Assembly: GCA_029776155.1 (NCBI GenBank)
Contig: JAKOTU010000084.1
Span: forward strand, 1 to 47,104
Length of the DNA: 47,104 bases
From: Bacillota bacterium
GTDB taxonomy: Bacteria; Bacillota; Limnochordia; Darwinibacteriales; Darwinibacteriaceae
Direction: 5' to 3'
Positions within the stretch are counted from its first letter, which is position 1. Each line of letters begins with the position of its first letter. The translations under genes were made by a program, and so were the position numbers. Below, piece after piece: positions 1 to 8,502 of the stretch. The notes under the pieces are model-generated. The model searched no databases and was not told where the DNA came from. It saw only the letters and a program-made list of their open reading frames with translations.

Positions 1-306
1 GAGCATATCGGTGCCCCACTCAAACTGGAGGACCACCGCGGACACATTTTCCATGCTGAAGGAGTCTATCCGTTGGATGCCGCTAATGCCAGCAAGGGCT
101 CCTTCGACGGGGATAGTGACGTTCTGTTCTACCGTCTGGGCTGCTCCCCCTGGGTAGATGGTAACCACTACCGCGATGGGGAAGTTGATATCCGGCAGGA
201 GATCGATGCCAATTCTCTGCAGGGAAATAACTCCGAAGATGAGGGCAATAATAACGAAGACGGTTACGGCGACTGGGCGGCGAACAGCCAGTTTGGATAG
301 TTGCAT
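1..306 (-). CDS. RND-family efflux permease, N-terminal fragment (runs off window)
   Basis: The minus strand is open from an ATG at 306 to the window edge, giving the first 102 residues. The start has AGGAGG (315-320) eight bases upstream. Residues 11-29 form the first membrane helix, followed by a GIDLLPDINFP segment and a YPGGAAQTVEQNVTIPVE stretch, which is the conserved opening of the porter domain in AcrB/MexB-type resistance-nodulation-division pumps. Such proteins are about 1000 residues and use the proton gradient to export drugs, lipids or metals, normally with a periplasmic adaptor and a TolC channel. The substrate cannot be told from this piece. It diverges from the sleB-like gene at 413. 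The family call is secure; whether the gene is intact cannot be seen. Confidence 0.9.
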   Translation of the reverse strand, partial: MQLSKLAVRRPVAVTVFVIIALIFGVISLQRIGIDLLPDINFPIAVVVTIYPGGAAQTVEQNVTIPVEGALAGISGIQRIDSFSMENVSAVVLQFEWGTDML

Positions 307-412
307 CAGAACATCCTCCTTGGAACTACAGGAACAGAGTGCATTCCCATAAGACTTCTGGATTGGGCAGGGTAATCCTGCTTTTAGATAAGCTGAGAAA
401 GGAAGAGCCGCT

Positions 413-916
413 GTGGGGAAATATGCCAAGCTGCTGCGGGGCCTTGGGGTGGTCACAGCTATTCTAGTGGTTGCCTTCCTGGTGTGGAACCGCTGGCAGG
501 CGCCTCCGCCCCAGGCCCCGGAAGATCAACCGGTGGAACTAGAGAGCTGGCGGCAGACCTTTTCCGAGACGGATCTGGATCTGCTGGCGCGAGTGGTGCG
601 GGCTGAAGCAGAAGGGGAACCCTATGATGGCCAGGTGGCGGTGGCTGCTGTCATCCTCAACAGGCTCAAGCACCCTGAGTTTCCCAATACTATTCCAGGT
701 GTGGTCTACGAGCCCCTGGCCTTTTCGGTGGTGGCGAACGGCACAGTGAACAAGCCTGCCACACCTGCCGCGGTGCAGGCTGCCCATGCTGCCCTCAATG
801 GCTGGGACCCCACAGGGGGTGCCCTCTTCTTCTATAATCCCGCCAAAACGCGCAGCGCCTGGATCCGCCAGCGCCCCGTGCTGAAGACCATCGGCAAACA
901 CGTGTTTACAGGTTAG
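413..916 (+). CDS. SleB/CwlJ-type cell wall hydrolase (spore cortex-lytic)
   Basis: A 167-residue protein starts at GTG 413 behind a purine-rich AAAGGAAG site. An N-terminal membrane or signal helix (about residues 8-25) is followed by a proline-rich linker and the Hydrolase_2 catalytic domain (about 45-167). That domain has the LLARVVRAEAEGEP motif with the presumed catalytic Glu, the VAAVILNRLKHPEFPNTI segment and the GGALFFYNPAKT ending typical of SleB and CwlJ. These enzymes cleave the spore cortex peptidoglycan during germination. SleB normally also has an N-terminal peptidoglycan-binding domain, which is missing here. The next gene, 12 bases on, encodes YpeB, the usual SleB partner, which supports a germination role. 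Function is inferred from family and context. Confidence 0.88.
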   Translation: MGKYAKLLRGLGVVTAILVVAFLVWNRWQAPPPQAPEDQPVELESWRQTFSETDLDLLARVVRAEAEGEPYDGQVAVAAVILNRLKHPEFPNTIPGVVYEPLAFSVVANGTVNKPATPAAVQAAHAALNGWDPTGGALFFYNPAKTRSAWIRQRPVLKTIGKHVFTG

Positions 917-928
917 GGGGAAAAGGCC

Positions 929-1714
929 GTGTCCGCATCTGTCCGGCGCCACTTAACAGCAATAGTCTTCGCTGTGCTGCTTGTGGGTGTGGGGTTTGCC
1001 GCGGGTCAGTACTACCTGCAGCGCCTCTACCAGGTTCAGGTGGAATCCGCGTACCGCCGGGCCTTAAGCGAACTGGCTACCCACTTCCAGGAGCTCACTG
1101 GGGAAATGGCGCGGGCCAGGCTCGCCCTGAGCGCCAAGCAGAGGGGAGATGTAGGGGCCAACCTGCGCCGTTTGGTGTATGCCGCCCAGAGCAACCTAGG
1201 TGAACTGCCCTTGGGGGAAGTGGACCTGGCGGGGGTGTGCGCGCTGCTGGACGAGGTCTCTGAGCAGGCCGAGCTTTATGTGCGAGAAGCAGGGGATCCC
1301 GCGGCCTTGGAGGAGCTGTACAGCCAGGTGCAGTATGTCAGCGGGGAGCTGGAGAAATTGGTCCTAGAAAAACAGGGGGAATCTCCTTTGGTCTCCTGGG
1401 ATCGCTATCTCTCCGCCGCGGTTGCGGTACCCGAGGTGCTCCAGTCCTTCGCCGCGATCAACGCTTCTTTGGGGGAACTGAGGGCGCCCTTGGCCCAAAA
1501 GGTGCCCCAGGGCAGGGTTGAAATCCCCGGGGAAAGCATCGGGCCCGAGCAGGCAGTGGAGGCAGCCAGGGAGTTCTGCGGCCGCAGCGAGCTGCACTTC
1601 CAGGTGACGGGCGAATCCAAGGGACAGCTCCCCACTTACACCGTGGAAGCCAAAGACGAACGGGGCCGCATAATTGTTGAGGTTTCCCAGCAGGGGGGGT
1701 GGTGCTCTGGATGA
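929..1714 (+). CDS. ypeB: Germination protein YpeB, N-terminal part (frameshifted)
   Basis: The frame runs from GTG 929 (AGGGGG about eight bases upstream) to a TGA at 1712-1714. It encodes an N-terminal membrane anchor (about residues 10-27), a long helical region and the start of a PepSY-like repeat (IGPEQAVEAAREFCG, about residue 202). YpeB is needed to place and stabilise SleB in the spore. The rest of the protein, including the expected LWMM segment and two more PepSY-like repeats, continues in the -1 frame from about 1699. The switch falls at CAG CAG GGG GGG TGG (seven G, 1693-1699). One extra G would restore a single protein of about 425 residues. This may be an assembly error, a real mutation or a slippery site. 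Confidence 0.85.
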   Translation: MSASVRRHLTAIVFAVLLVGVGFAAGQYYLQRLYQVQVESAYRRALSELATHFQELTGEMARARLALSAKQRGDVGANLRRLVYAAQSNLGELPLGEVDLAGVCALLDEVSEQAELYVREAGDPAALEELYSQVQYVSGELEKLVLEKQGESPLVSWDRYLSAAVAVPEVLQSFAAINASLGELRAPLAQKVPQGRVEIPGESIGPEQAVEAAREFCGRSELHFQVTGESKGQLPTYTVEAKDERGRIIVEVSQQGGWCSG

Positions 1715-2208
1715 TGGCTTCGGAAGAAGTGGCGGCCAGCCATCTCGCCGCCCAGGACCTGGTGGCCAGGGGCCGAGAGTTCCTGCAGCAGCGGGGTTTT
1801 CCTCCCCTGCACCTCACCGATCTCCAGATCCTGCAGAACAGGGCCACCTTGACCTTTGTACCCAACCGGGACGGTATACTGCGCTATGGCGAAGCGGTGA
1901 AGGTACAGGTGAGCGCGGCCGACGGCAGCATTCTTGGTTTTTGGGGCACTGCCTATTATACCGCCCAGAGCAGGTTGGAAACGCTGGAGCAGCTGCCCGC
2001 GCAGAATTGGCAGGTGCGGGAAAAACTGCGCCCCGAGCTGGAAATCCTGGATGAAAAGTTAGCCCTCATTCCCACGGCCGAGCAGGGGGAGGTGCTCACC
2101 AAAAGGGTGGGCGTGCGCTACCAGGATGAGTATTACCTCATCTACCTCAATGCCGAAACAGGGGAAGAGGAGCAGATTGTCCAGGTAAGTTCCTCCGAAT
2201 ATTTCTAG
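1699..2208 (+). CDS. ypeB: Germination protein YpeB, C-terminal part (frameshifted)
   Basis: This frame encodes the C-terminal half of YpeB: an LWMMASEEV segment that normally follows the first PepSY repeat, a TFVPNRDGILRY region, an AVKVQVSAADGSILGF strand region and a final repeat ending with LIYLNAETGEEEQIV. It overlaps the upstream piece by 16 bases in the -1 frame. GTG codons lie at 1699 and 1702, but no separate ribosome binding site is obvious other than the G run itself. It is best read as the continuation of the gene at 929, not as an independent gene. A terminator follows directly. Confidence 0.8.
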   Translation: MVLWMMASEEVAASHLAAQDLVARGREFLQQRGFPPLHLTDLQILQNRATLTFVPNRDGILRYGEAVKVQVSAADGSILGFWGTAYYTAQSRLETLEQLPAQNWQVREKLRPELEILDEKLALIPTAEQGEVLTKRVGVRYQDEYYLIYLNAETGEEEQIVQVSSSEYF

Positions 2209-2212
2209 CAGC

Positions 2213-2240
2213 AGGGCCGGGAACCCCCGGCCCTCTTGTT
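2213..2240 (+). terminator. Rho-independent terminator after ypeB
   Basis: AGGGCCGGG (2213-2221) and CCCGGCCCT (2226-2234) pair perfectly around an AACC loop and are followed by TCTTGTTAT. The hairpin lies between the convergent ypeB gene and the ABC permease gene and could serve mainly the plus strand. Confidence 0.75.
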
Positions 2241-3837
2241 ATCCGTAGATATCTCGTCGGCGGTAACCCGCGAGGCCTAGGGCCATGAGCGCCGCAGCCA
2301 GGACCAGGGCGGCCGCTGCGGTCCAGGGACGTACCGGCTCCAGCGGCACATTGGGTATGTATCCCCAGGGCGTAAGTTTAGACATCCAAGCTGGGATCTG
2401 GAGAAGGCTGCCGAAGTAGGAGACAAAGAAGGTGTAGCCAAGATAGAACCAGGCCAGGTTGGCCCCTTTGGGAGCAGCGCCCACAAGCAATGCCGCCAGG
2501 CCTACCAGGACCCAGATCGCGGGCAGGTACACCAGGGCACCCTGCAGGGCCTGGCCCAAAGCAAAGGGATCGTCCACTACGGCCGAGGCAGAGGCCCACA
2601 GTCCCACAACCCCCGCCAACTGCATGACCACAGCAACTACCAAAGCCGTTCCCAGGAAGCTGCCCATGATCTTTTGGCGGGTGACCGCCCGCGCCAGGAG
2701 GTGTTCCATGCGGTGGGCCCGCTCTTCGGCGCGAAGTTTGAGTATAACCAGCAGTGCTGGCACAGCAGCCAGCATGGAGAGGACTGAAAGCAGCATGGCC
2801 ACGAACTGGTCCAAAACCGAAGCACCGGCAGTGTGGGGCAGCATCTGCTGGTAGAGCTCGCTGCTGTGCACAAAATCCTCCACATCAGTAAAGATGGAGC
2901 CATAAGAGGCACCTAAGATGAACATACCCACGGTCCAGCCAAGGATGGTGGTCCGCTCTAGCCGCAGCACCAAACCCAAAGGACCACTCAAAAAGGGGGA
3001 AGCGTGGCTGCGGCCCGGCCTGGCTGGTACAAATCCCGCTTCCAGATCCCGCCGGGTGTTGAGGCGGAAAGCCAGCATGGTAAGGAAGACTGCGCCGAGG
3101 AACACCACTCCCAAGGGCCAGAAGTAATTGCGCACATAGACCTGGGCCCGCAGCACTAAGCCCAGGGGCGAGAGGAGGGAGAGGGGCTCACTGCCCACAT
3201 CACCCACCGCGCGCAGGAGAAAGGAGAGGCCGAGAAAGCCAAAGGAATAGGCCAAGGCGGCCCGGGAGGTTTCGGTCAGCTGGGCAAAGAGCAGGGCTGC
3301 AGCGGCAAAAAAGAGACCCGTCGCGCTGAGTGCTCCCCCGAAAAAGCAGGAACCAATCCAGTCCATTCCTGTCAAGCCCAAAAGGCCCAATCCCAAGCTT
3401 ACCGCTAGACCCAGGACCGCGTTGGTGATGGCCAACACTAACATGGTAGCGGAGGCAGTGGCCAGCTGGCCCACGGGCAGGGAGCGGATTACTTCGATGC
3501 GTCCGAGCTCTTCATCCCGCCGGGTATGCTTGATCGTGAGCAGGATGTTCATGATGGCCACCACCATGGTAAACAAGAGCATCTGGTGGGCCATAATGGC
3601 TCCGAGATGGTAGTTGTGGATTCCGTAAGCAGGCCCCAGCATGGAGATGAGGGCGGGGTTGGTAAAGGTCTGGGCAATGATCTCCCTTTCGGGCCCTTCC
3701 GGATAGAGCACAGGAAACGTGGCTGCCACGGCAATGGTAAAGATAATCAGGGAAAGGAGCCAAAGGACGATCTGTACCCGGTCGCGCCGCCAGATCAAAC
3801 GGGCCAAGGTTGCGGTGTTAGTAAAGAGCTGGTTCAT
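2239..3837 (-). CDS. ABC-2 type transporter permease (antibiotic-exporter-like)
   Basis: A 532-residue polytopic membrane protein with about twelve hydrophobic segments arranged as two similar halves. Each half begins with an arginine-containing cytoplasmic lead (LIWRRDRVQIVLW; LVLRLERTTILGW) and contains a RRDEELGRIEVIRSLPV or AEERAHRMEHLLARAVT loop. This layout matches the large ABC-2 permeases annotated as putative exporters of polyketide antibiotics. I chose ATG 3837, because the frame upstream of it lies inside the ATPase gene; ATG 3837 is one base after the ATPase stop codon. The ATPase at 3839-4723 and TetR at 4701-5357 form one minus-strand operon with it. The likely job is efflux of a toxic or signalling molecule sensed by the TetR protein; the substrate is unknown. 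Confidence 0.85.
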   Translation of the reverse strand: MNQLFTNTATLARLIWRRDRVQIVLWLLSLIIFTIAVAATFPVLYPEGPEREIIAQTFTNPALISMLGPAYGIHNYHLGAIMAHQMLLFTMVVAIMNILLTIKHTRRDEELGRIEVIRSLPVGQLATASATMLVLAITNAVLGLAVSLGLGLLGLTGMDWIGSCFFGGALSATGLFFAAAALLFAQLTETSRAALAYSFGFLGLSFLLRAVGDVGSEPLSLLSPLGLVLRAQVYVRNYFWPLGVVFLGAVFLTMLAFRLNTRRDLEAGFVPARPGRSHASPFLSGPLGLVLRLERTTILGWTVGMFILGASYGSIFTDVEDFVHSSELYQQMLPHTAGASVLDQFVAMLLSVLSMLAAVPALLVILKLRAEERAHRMEHLLARAVTRQKIMGSFLGTALVVAVVMQLAGVVGLWASASAVVDDPFALGQALQGALVYLPAIWVLVGLAALLVGAAPKGANLAWFYLGYTFFVSYFGSLLQIPAWMSKLTPWGYIPNVPLEPVRPWTAAAALVLAAALMALGLAGYRRRDIYG

Positions 3838-3838
3838 G

Positions 3839-4723
3839 TTACTGGGCCCCCTTGTAGTGGTGCATGAACAGCTCTTCCAAAGTGGGAGGGGCGCTTTCCA
3901 GGGCGATGATCTGGTACTGGCTAAGGTACTGGAGCACAGGTCCGAGCTGGTCCCCATCCACTTGGAAGGAAGCGCCCCCGGGGAACTCTTCCAGATCATG
4001 AAGGCCAGGCAGGCTGCTCAGGTCGGGGAGGGACTGGGCCGTTTCCACCCGCACCCGCGTTCTGGTCAGATGGCGCAGTTCCTTCAGGGACCCGGTTTCA
4101 ATGATCCTGCCCTGGCGGATTATGCTCACCCGGTCGCAGAGTTTCTCCACTTCCGAGAGGATGTGGCTGGAGAGGAAAACGCTTTTGCCCTGGGCTTTTA
4201 GTTCCTGGATACATTCCTGGAAAACCAGCTCCATCAAAGGATCCAAGCCAGAGGTGGGCTCGTCGAGGATATAAAGATCCGCATCGGCAGCAAAGGCCGC
4301 CACCAGGGCCACTTTCTGCCGGTTGCCCTTGGAGTAGGTGCCGCATTTTTTGGTGGGATCCAAGTCGAAGCGCTCGATCAGCTCCTCCCGGCGGTTCTTG
4401 CGGCTGGCCCCGCGCAGCCTGACGAAAAAGTCGATTACTTCTCCACCGGTCAAGTTAGGCCACAGGCTCACATCCCCCGGCACATAGGCAATGCGCCTGT
4501 GGATCTCCACCGCATCCCGCCAGGCATCCAGGCCGAAAACTTCCACAGAACCGCTGGTGGCTTGCAGGATCCCGAGGAGGATGCGGATCGTGGTGGTTTT
4601 TCCGGCTCCATTGGGCCCGATAAACCCGTACACTTCCCCCGGGTTGACTTCGAGGTTGATGCCAGCGAGGGCGGTCACTTGCCCAAATCTTTTCGTCACA
4701 TTATTGACCTTGAGAATGGCCAT
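3839..4723 (-). CDS. ABC transporter ATP-binding protein
   Basis: A 294-residue nucleotide-binding subunit. Walker A is GPNGAGKT (residues 36-43), the signature is the YSKGNRQKV variant often seen in ABC-2 exporters, Walker B plus D-loop is LYILDEPTSGLDP and the H-loop is LSSHI. The C-terminal 80 residues form the accessory domain common in drug and polyketide exporters. The start overlaps the end of the TetR gene by 23 bases, and its stop is one base before the permease start, so the three genes are translationally coupled. It powers the permease at 2239-3837. The family assignment is firm; the transported compound is not known. Confidence 0.92.
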   Translation of the reverse strand: MAILKVNNVTKRFGQVTALAGINLEVNPGEVYGFIGPNGAGKTTTIRILLGILQATSGSVEVFGLDAWRDAVEIHRRIAYVPGDVSLWPNLTGGEVIDFFVRLRGASRKNRREELIERFDLDPTKKCGTYSKGNRQKVALVAAFAADADLYILDEPTSGLDPLMELVFQECIQELKAQGKSVFLSSHILSEVEKLCDRVSIIRQGRIIETGSLKELRHLTRTRVRVETAQSLPDLSSLPGLHDLEEFPGGASFQVDGDQLGPVLQYLSQYQIIALESAPPTLEELFMHHYKGAQ

Positions 4724-5357
4724 GGTCCCCCTCCTTATACAAAACCTTGCGCAGCAGGCCTAAAAATTCGTAGAACTCGTGAACGTAGGGCTGCCAATCC
4801 AGTTCGGCCAGGTTCTGATCCTGGAGGCGGTCCAGCAGTTCGCTTCGGTAGCCTTCCAAGGACCAGCGGATCAGATTCATGGCGTGTTTGATCGGAACAT
4901 CATCGCGAAAGAGGCTGGTATCCACGTTGGCCCAAAGCTTACCCATCTCGCTTCTGGCAAGGTCTTCCAGGCGCTGAAGTAGATCGGGGGCCAGGAGTTT
5001 TGCGTCTTGGCTGACCTGCGGGTTGGCCAGGAACGCAAAGGGCAGGGGATTGTGCAGATAGGCGCGCATTTTCAGCTCAGTGATCTGCACGAACCTGGTG
5101 ATGAAATCTGGCTCCCCATAATCCAGCTTGCTCACATACTCCCTGTGGAGATAGTCTAGGCTGTACGCCAAGGCCCGACGGAAGAGCTCTTCTTTGCTGT
5201 TGAAGTAGTAAAAGAGCATGCCTTTTCCGATATCCGCCTGCTGGACCATGCGGTTGGTGGAAGCATTGGCGTAGCCGTTCTGGGCAAACTCCCGCAGGAC
5301 CGCATCCCAAATGCGCCGCTGTTTCTCCGGGTCCAGTTTTTGAAAGGCCTCGTTCAT
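4701..5357 (-). CDS. TetR/AcrR family transcriptional regulator
   Basis: A 218-residue protein. The N-terminal helix-turn-helix is the typical TetR form: LREFAQNGYANASTNRMVQQ followed by ADIGKGMLFYYFNSKEELF. The C-terminal region is the variable ligand and dimer domain. ATG 5357 was chosen over upstream in-frame starts because the promoter core (5394-5422) and a 9-bp inverted repeat lie just upstream and the TetR homology starts at KLDPEKQRRI. It heads an operon with the ABC exporter. By analogy with family members it probably represses its own operon by binding the inverted repeat and is released by the exporter's substrate. That regulation is inferred, not shown. Confidence 0.92.
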   Translation of the reverse strand: MNEAFQKLDPEKQRRIWDAVLREFAQNGYANASTNRMVQQADIGKGMLFYYFNSKEELFRRALAYSLDYLHREYVSKLDYGEPDFITRFVQITELKMRAYLHNPLPFAFLANPQVSQDAKLLAPDLLQRLEDLARSEMGKLWANVDTSLFRDDVPIKHAMNLIRWSLEGYRSELLDRLQDQNLAELDWQPYVHEFYEFLGLLRKVLYKEGDHGHSQGQ

Positions 5358-5382
5358 GGCCACACCCCCGTTTAGACCACTA

Positions 5383-5422
5383 TGGTCGATTTCAGTGTAA
5401 CATAATCGACCAACCTGGTCAA
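5383..5422 (-). promoter_or_regulatory. Promoter and putative TetR operator of the tetR-ABC exporter operon
   Basis: On the minus strand TTGACC (5422-5417) and TACACT (5399-5394) are separated by exactly 17 bases. A perfect inverted repeat, TGGTCGATT (5383-5391) and AATCGACCA (5404-5412) with a 12-base spacer, brackets the -10 box. This is the geometry expected of an autorepressor operator. Confidence 0.75.
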
Positions 5423-5436
5423 GGAATGAAGGGGGG

Positions 5437-8400
5437 CTAGCGCAGGGGCTGGATGCGGCTGGCGATGATGCTGGCTTGCTCCGACTCATCGCGCCGGGAA
5501 ATATCCCCCGTCACCAACAGGAGGGGTTCATTGTAGATTACTCGACCGTATTTCTTATACACCTCTTCAAAGACCGTAACGTCCATGAGTCCGTATTCGT
5601 CCTCTAAGGTCAAAAAAACCACGGTTCTGCCGCTGCGGGTGGGGGGCCGGTGGGGGCGGATTACCAACCCTGCCATCTGCACAGTGCCTTCCTTCAGGGC
5701 AGCAGCTTCCCTGCTGGTGAGGACGTTCTTCGGTAGAGTGGGTCGGAAAAAGTCCATAATATGCCCCTGGGCTGTAAGGCGCAGAACGGAGTATTCTTTC
5801 AGCCAGCGCTCAAAGGGGGTAAAATCGGCAAGGCGGCTTGACGCCGGAGGAGTTTCTCCAAAGAGGCTCCCCTTTTTGTTCTGGTATTGTTGGGGCAGTT
5901 CCCAAACCAGGGCCCGGCGGTTGGGGGAAAACCAGTCAAAGGCCCCGCCTAGGATCAGGTTCTCCGTCACATCTTTGCTCACATTGGTGCGGTTCACAAA
6001 ATCCTGTACTGAACTGAATTTCCCCTTGGCCCGCTCTGCCAAAATGGATTCTAGAAAAGCGGCTTCCATGCCCTTCACCTGTTTGAGCCCGATGCGGATG
6101 GAGTCTTCCCCTGCGGTGAATTCGGCTTCGCTCTCGTTGATGTCCAGGGGGAGAATTCTGATCCCGCGGCTGCGCGCCTGCACGCAGAGGGTGTTCGGCG
6201 GGTAAAACCCCATGGGCTGCGCGTTGAGCAGGGCAGCATAAAAATGGGCAGGGAAGTGCTCTAACAGGTAGGCGGTGCGGTAGGCCGTATCGGCAAAGGC
6301 CGCGGCATGGGCTTCACAGAAGCCGTAGCCCGCATAGCCTACAATATAGGAGAAGATCAGCTCTGCCGTTTCCCGCTCCACGCCCTGGCTCAAGGCCCTG
6401 CGAACAAATTCCCGGCCGATCTCCTCCATCTCCCCCTGGGAGCGGAACTTGGTCATCACCTTGCGCAGATGATCCGCTTCCCCTGGGGTGAAGCCCGCGA
6501 TTTCCGTTGCTATTTCAATCACCTGCTCCTGGTACAAAACCACTCCGTAGGTGGGGGCCAGGATTTTTTTCAGTTTGGGGTGGAGGTAGGTGATCTCCTC
6601 CCGGCCGTGCCGGCGGGCGATGTAGGGATCCACCATGTTGCCCTTAATGGGCCCGGGCCGGATTAAAGCCACGCTGGCCACGATGTCCTCGAAGCGGTCC
6701 GCCTGCAGCCGAGATTGGAGGCTCCTTTGGGCTGGGCTTTCCAGCTGAAAGATCCCCACGGTATCGCCCCGCTGCAGCCGGGCGAAGGTGGCCTGGTCAT
6801 CCAAGGGTATGGCCTCGTATTTAAGTTTAGACCCCAGGTTTTGTACGGCATCGGATACGGCCGAGAGGGTACGCAGGGAAAGGAGGTCAATTTTAATCAG
6901 GCCCAGATCACCGATGGTGTCCTTATCAAACTGGGTGATGAGCACGCCCTTGGCTGAGGGCTGGAGGGGGGTGACCTGGGTTAAAGGCTCCCCGCTCACA
7001 ACCAATCCGCCCAAGTGGGTGCCCATTTGCCGGGGGAAGGCATTGATGGCGGCGCAGTAATCCAAAAGCTTGGCGTACTTTTGCTCATGCAGGGGATGGT
7101 GTTTGAGCTCGGGCAGCCTGTGCAGCAGGGCGCGGATGCCGTCCGCGGGCACGCTGGTAATGTTCTTGGTCAGCCGCTTCAGCTCAGTTTCCCTGTAGCC
7201 TAAAGCCTTACCCAGATCCCTTAAGGCCGAGCGGGCGTGGTAGGTGTGGAAGGTGCACACTGAGGCCACCCGCTCTGGCCCGTAGCGCTTGTAAACATAA
7301 TCCGCCACCTGATCCCGGTAGCGGGCATCGAAATCCACGTCTATATCGGGCTTTTGGGCCCGTTCCAGGCTCAAAAAACGCTCAAAGAGGAGCCCTCTGG
7401 AAAAGGCATCCACATTGGTGATGCCCAAGCAGTACACCACCACCGAATCCGCGGCTGAACCCCGCCCGGCATAGCGGATGCCGTGTTTTTGGGCATACTG
7501 CACTAAGTCCCAGACGGCGAGGAAATAATCGGCGGCATCCAGCTGTTCGATAATGTTCAGCTCATGCTCGATGCGCTCCTTGAGGGCCGGGGAAAGGAAG
7601 GAGTAACGCCGGCGGGCGCCCTGCCAGGTGAGCTCGCGCAGAAACTGATTGGCCTTTTCCGACCCCTCTTCCGGAAAATAGCGGGGGAAGAGGTTTTGAT
7701 TCAGCTGCAGGGCCGGACGGCAGCGTTGGGCAATCTCCAGGGTATTGGCCACTGCTTCTGGAAAGGCGGCAAAGCGCCGCTGCATTTCTTCCGGGGAGGC
7801 CAGGTAGTTTTCTCCATTGAAGGGACGTTCCGGGTGCAGTTCCTGTACCCGGGTTTGGGTGCGCACGCACACCAGCAGATCATGGATGGGGAAATCTTCT
7901 TTGCGCAGGTAATGCACGTTGTTGGTAGCCACCAGCGGTACGCGCAGCTCCTGATGGAGCTGGTGGATTCCCTCCAGAAGGCGCTTGTGGAAGGGCAGGT
8001 AACTTTGGATCATTTCCAGGTAGACCTGGCCCGGCCCGAAGATCTCCACTAAGCGCAGCACTTCTGCCTTGGCCCGGGTGTGATCCCGGCGCAAAACGGC
8101 CTGGGCAGTGCCGGAGCGGTGGCAGCCGCTGAGGGCAATTAAGCCTTGGGCATTTTCCTGCAGGGCTTCCCAGGGTACCAGGCATTGGTGCCGGGATCCC
8201 CGGGCAAAACCTGCGGTGATCAGGCGGCAGAGGGACTGGTAGCCCCGGTTGTTTTCCGCCAGCAGGGTGAGGTGGGTACCATCTTCTGTGGTGATTTCCG
8301 CACCTTGGATGGGTTTGATGCCCAGTTTTAGGGCCAGTTTGTGAAAGTCCACCGCGGCGCTTAGATTATTGTGGTCCGTTAGGGCCAGGGCCGGCATCTC

Positions 8401-8490
8401 CCACTCCGCCGCTTGGTTGAGCAGTGCCTCCAGGGAGGAGGCACCATCGAGGAAAGAATAGGGGGAATGGACATGCAGGTGGACAAACAT
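5437..8490 (-). CDS. dnaE2: Error-prone DNA polymerase III alpha-type subunit (DnaE2/ImuC-like)
   Basis: A 1017-residue C-family polymerase. An N-terminal PHP domain opens with FVHLHVHSPYSFLDG and has LALTDHNN. The palm carries PDIDVDFDARYRD (about residues 380-392) and IKIDLLSLRTL (about 540), supplying the three catalytic aspartates. Helix-hairpin-helix and OB-fold regions (VQMAGLVIRPHRPP to the end) finish the protein. I chose ATG 8490, eight bases after an AGGGAG site; a GTG at 8499 has no room for one. It is preceded in the same operon by a DUF6504-like gene and an ImuB-like gene, the arrangement of SOS mutasomes, so I read it as the translesion enzyme DnaE2/ImuC and not the replicative DnaE. 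The length fits that class. The promoter is LexA-boxed. Confidence 0.9.
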   Translation of the reverse strand: MFVHLHVHSPYSFLDGASSLEALLNQAAEWEMPALALTDHNNLSAAVDFHKLALKLGIKPIQGAEITTEDGTHLTLLAENNRGYQSLCRLITAGFARGSRHQCLVPWEALQENAQGLIALSGCHRSGTAQAVLRRDHTRAKAEVLRLVEIFGPGQVYLEMIQSYLPFHKRLLEGIHQLHQELRVPLVATNNVHYLRKEDFPIHDLLVCVRTQTRVQELHPERPFNGENYLASPEEMQRRFAAFPEAVANTLEIAQRCRPALQLNQNLFPRYFPEEGSEKANQFLRELTWQGARRRYSFLSPALKERIEHELNIIEQLDAADYFLAVWDLVQYAQKHGIRYAGRGSAADSVVVYCLGITNVDAFSRGLLFERFLSLERAQKPDIDVDFDARYRDQVADYVYKRYGPERVASVCTFHTYHARSALRDLGKALGYRETELKRLTKNITSVPADGIRALLHRLPELKHHPLHEQKYAKLLDYCAAINAFPRQMGTHLGGLVVSGEPLTQVTPLQPSAKGVLITQFDKDTIGDLGLIKIDLLSLRTLSAVSDAVQNLGSKLKYEAIPLDDQATFARLQRGDTVGIFQLESPAQRSLQSRLQADRFEDIVASVALIRPGPIKGNMVDPYIARRHGREEITYLHPKLKKILAPTYGVVLYQEQVIEIATEIAGFTPGEADHLRKVMTKFRSQGEMEEIGREFVRRALSQGVERETAELIFSYIVGYAGYGFCEAHAAAFADTAYRTAYLLEHFPAHFYAALLNAQPMGFYPPNTLCVQARSRGIRILPLDINESEAEFTAGEDSIRIGLKQVKGMEAAFLESILAERAKGKFSSVQDFVNRTNVSKDVTENLILGGAFDWFSPNRRALVWELPQQYQNKKGSLFGETPPASSRLADFTPFERWLKEYSVLRLTAQGHIMDFFRPTLPKNVLTSREAAALKEGTVQMAGLVIRPHRPPTRSGRTVVFLTLEDEYGLMDVTVFEEVYKKYGRVIYNEPLLLVTGDISRRDESEQASIIASRIQPLR

Positions 8491-8502
8491 GCTGGACACT
8501 CC

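Noticed and set aside
367..381. GCAGG-N5-CCTGC hairpin followed by TTTT, upstream of the sleB-like gene
   Set aside because: The stem is only five base pairs, and no plus-strand gene in the window precedes it, so a terminator cannot be supported.
5437..8490. Reading this polymerase as the replicative DnaE
   Set aside because: It sits in a LexA-boxed cassette with ImuB-like and DUF6504-like genes, which fits the translesion DnaE2/ImuC class better.
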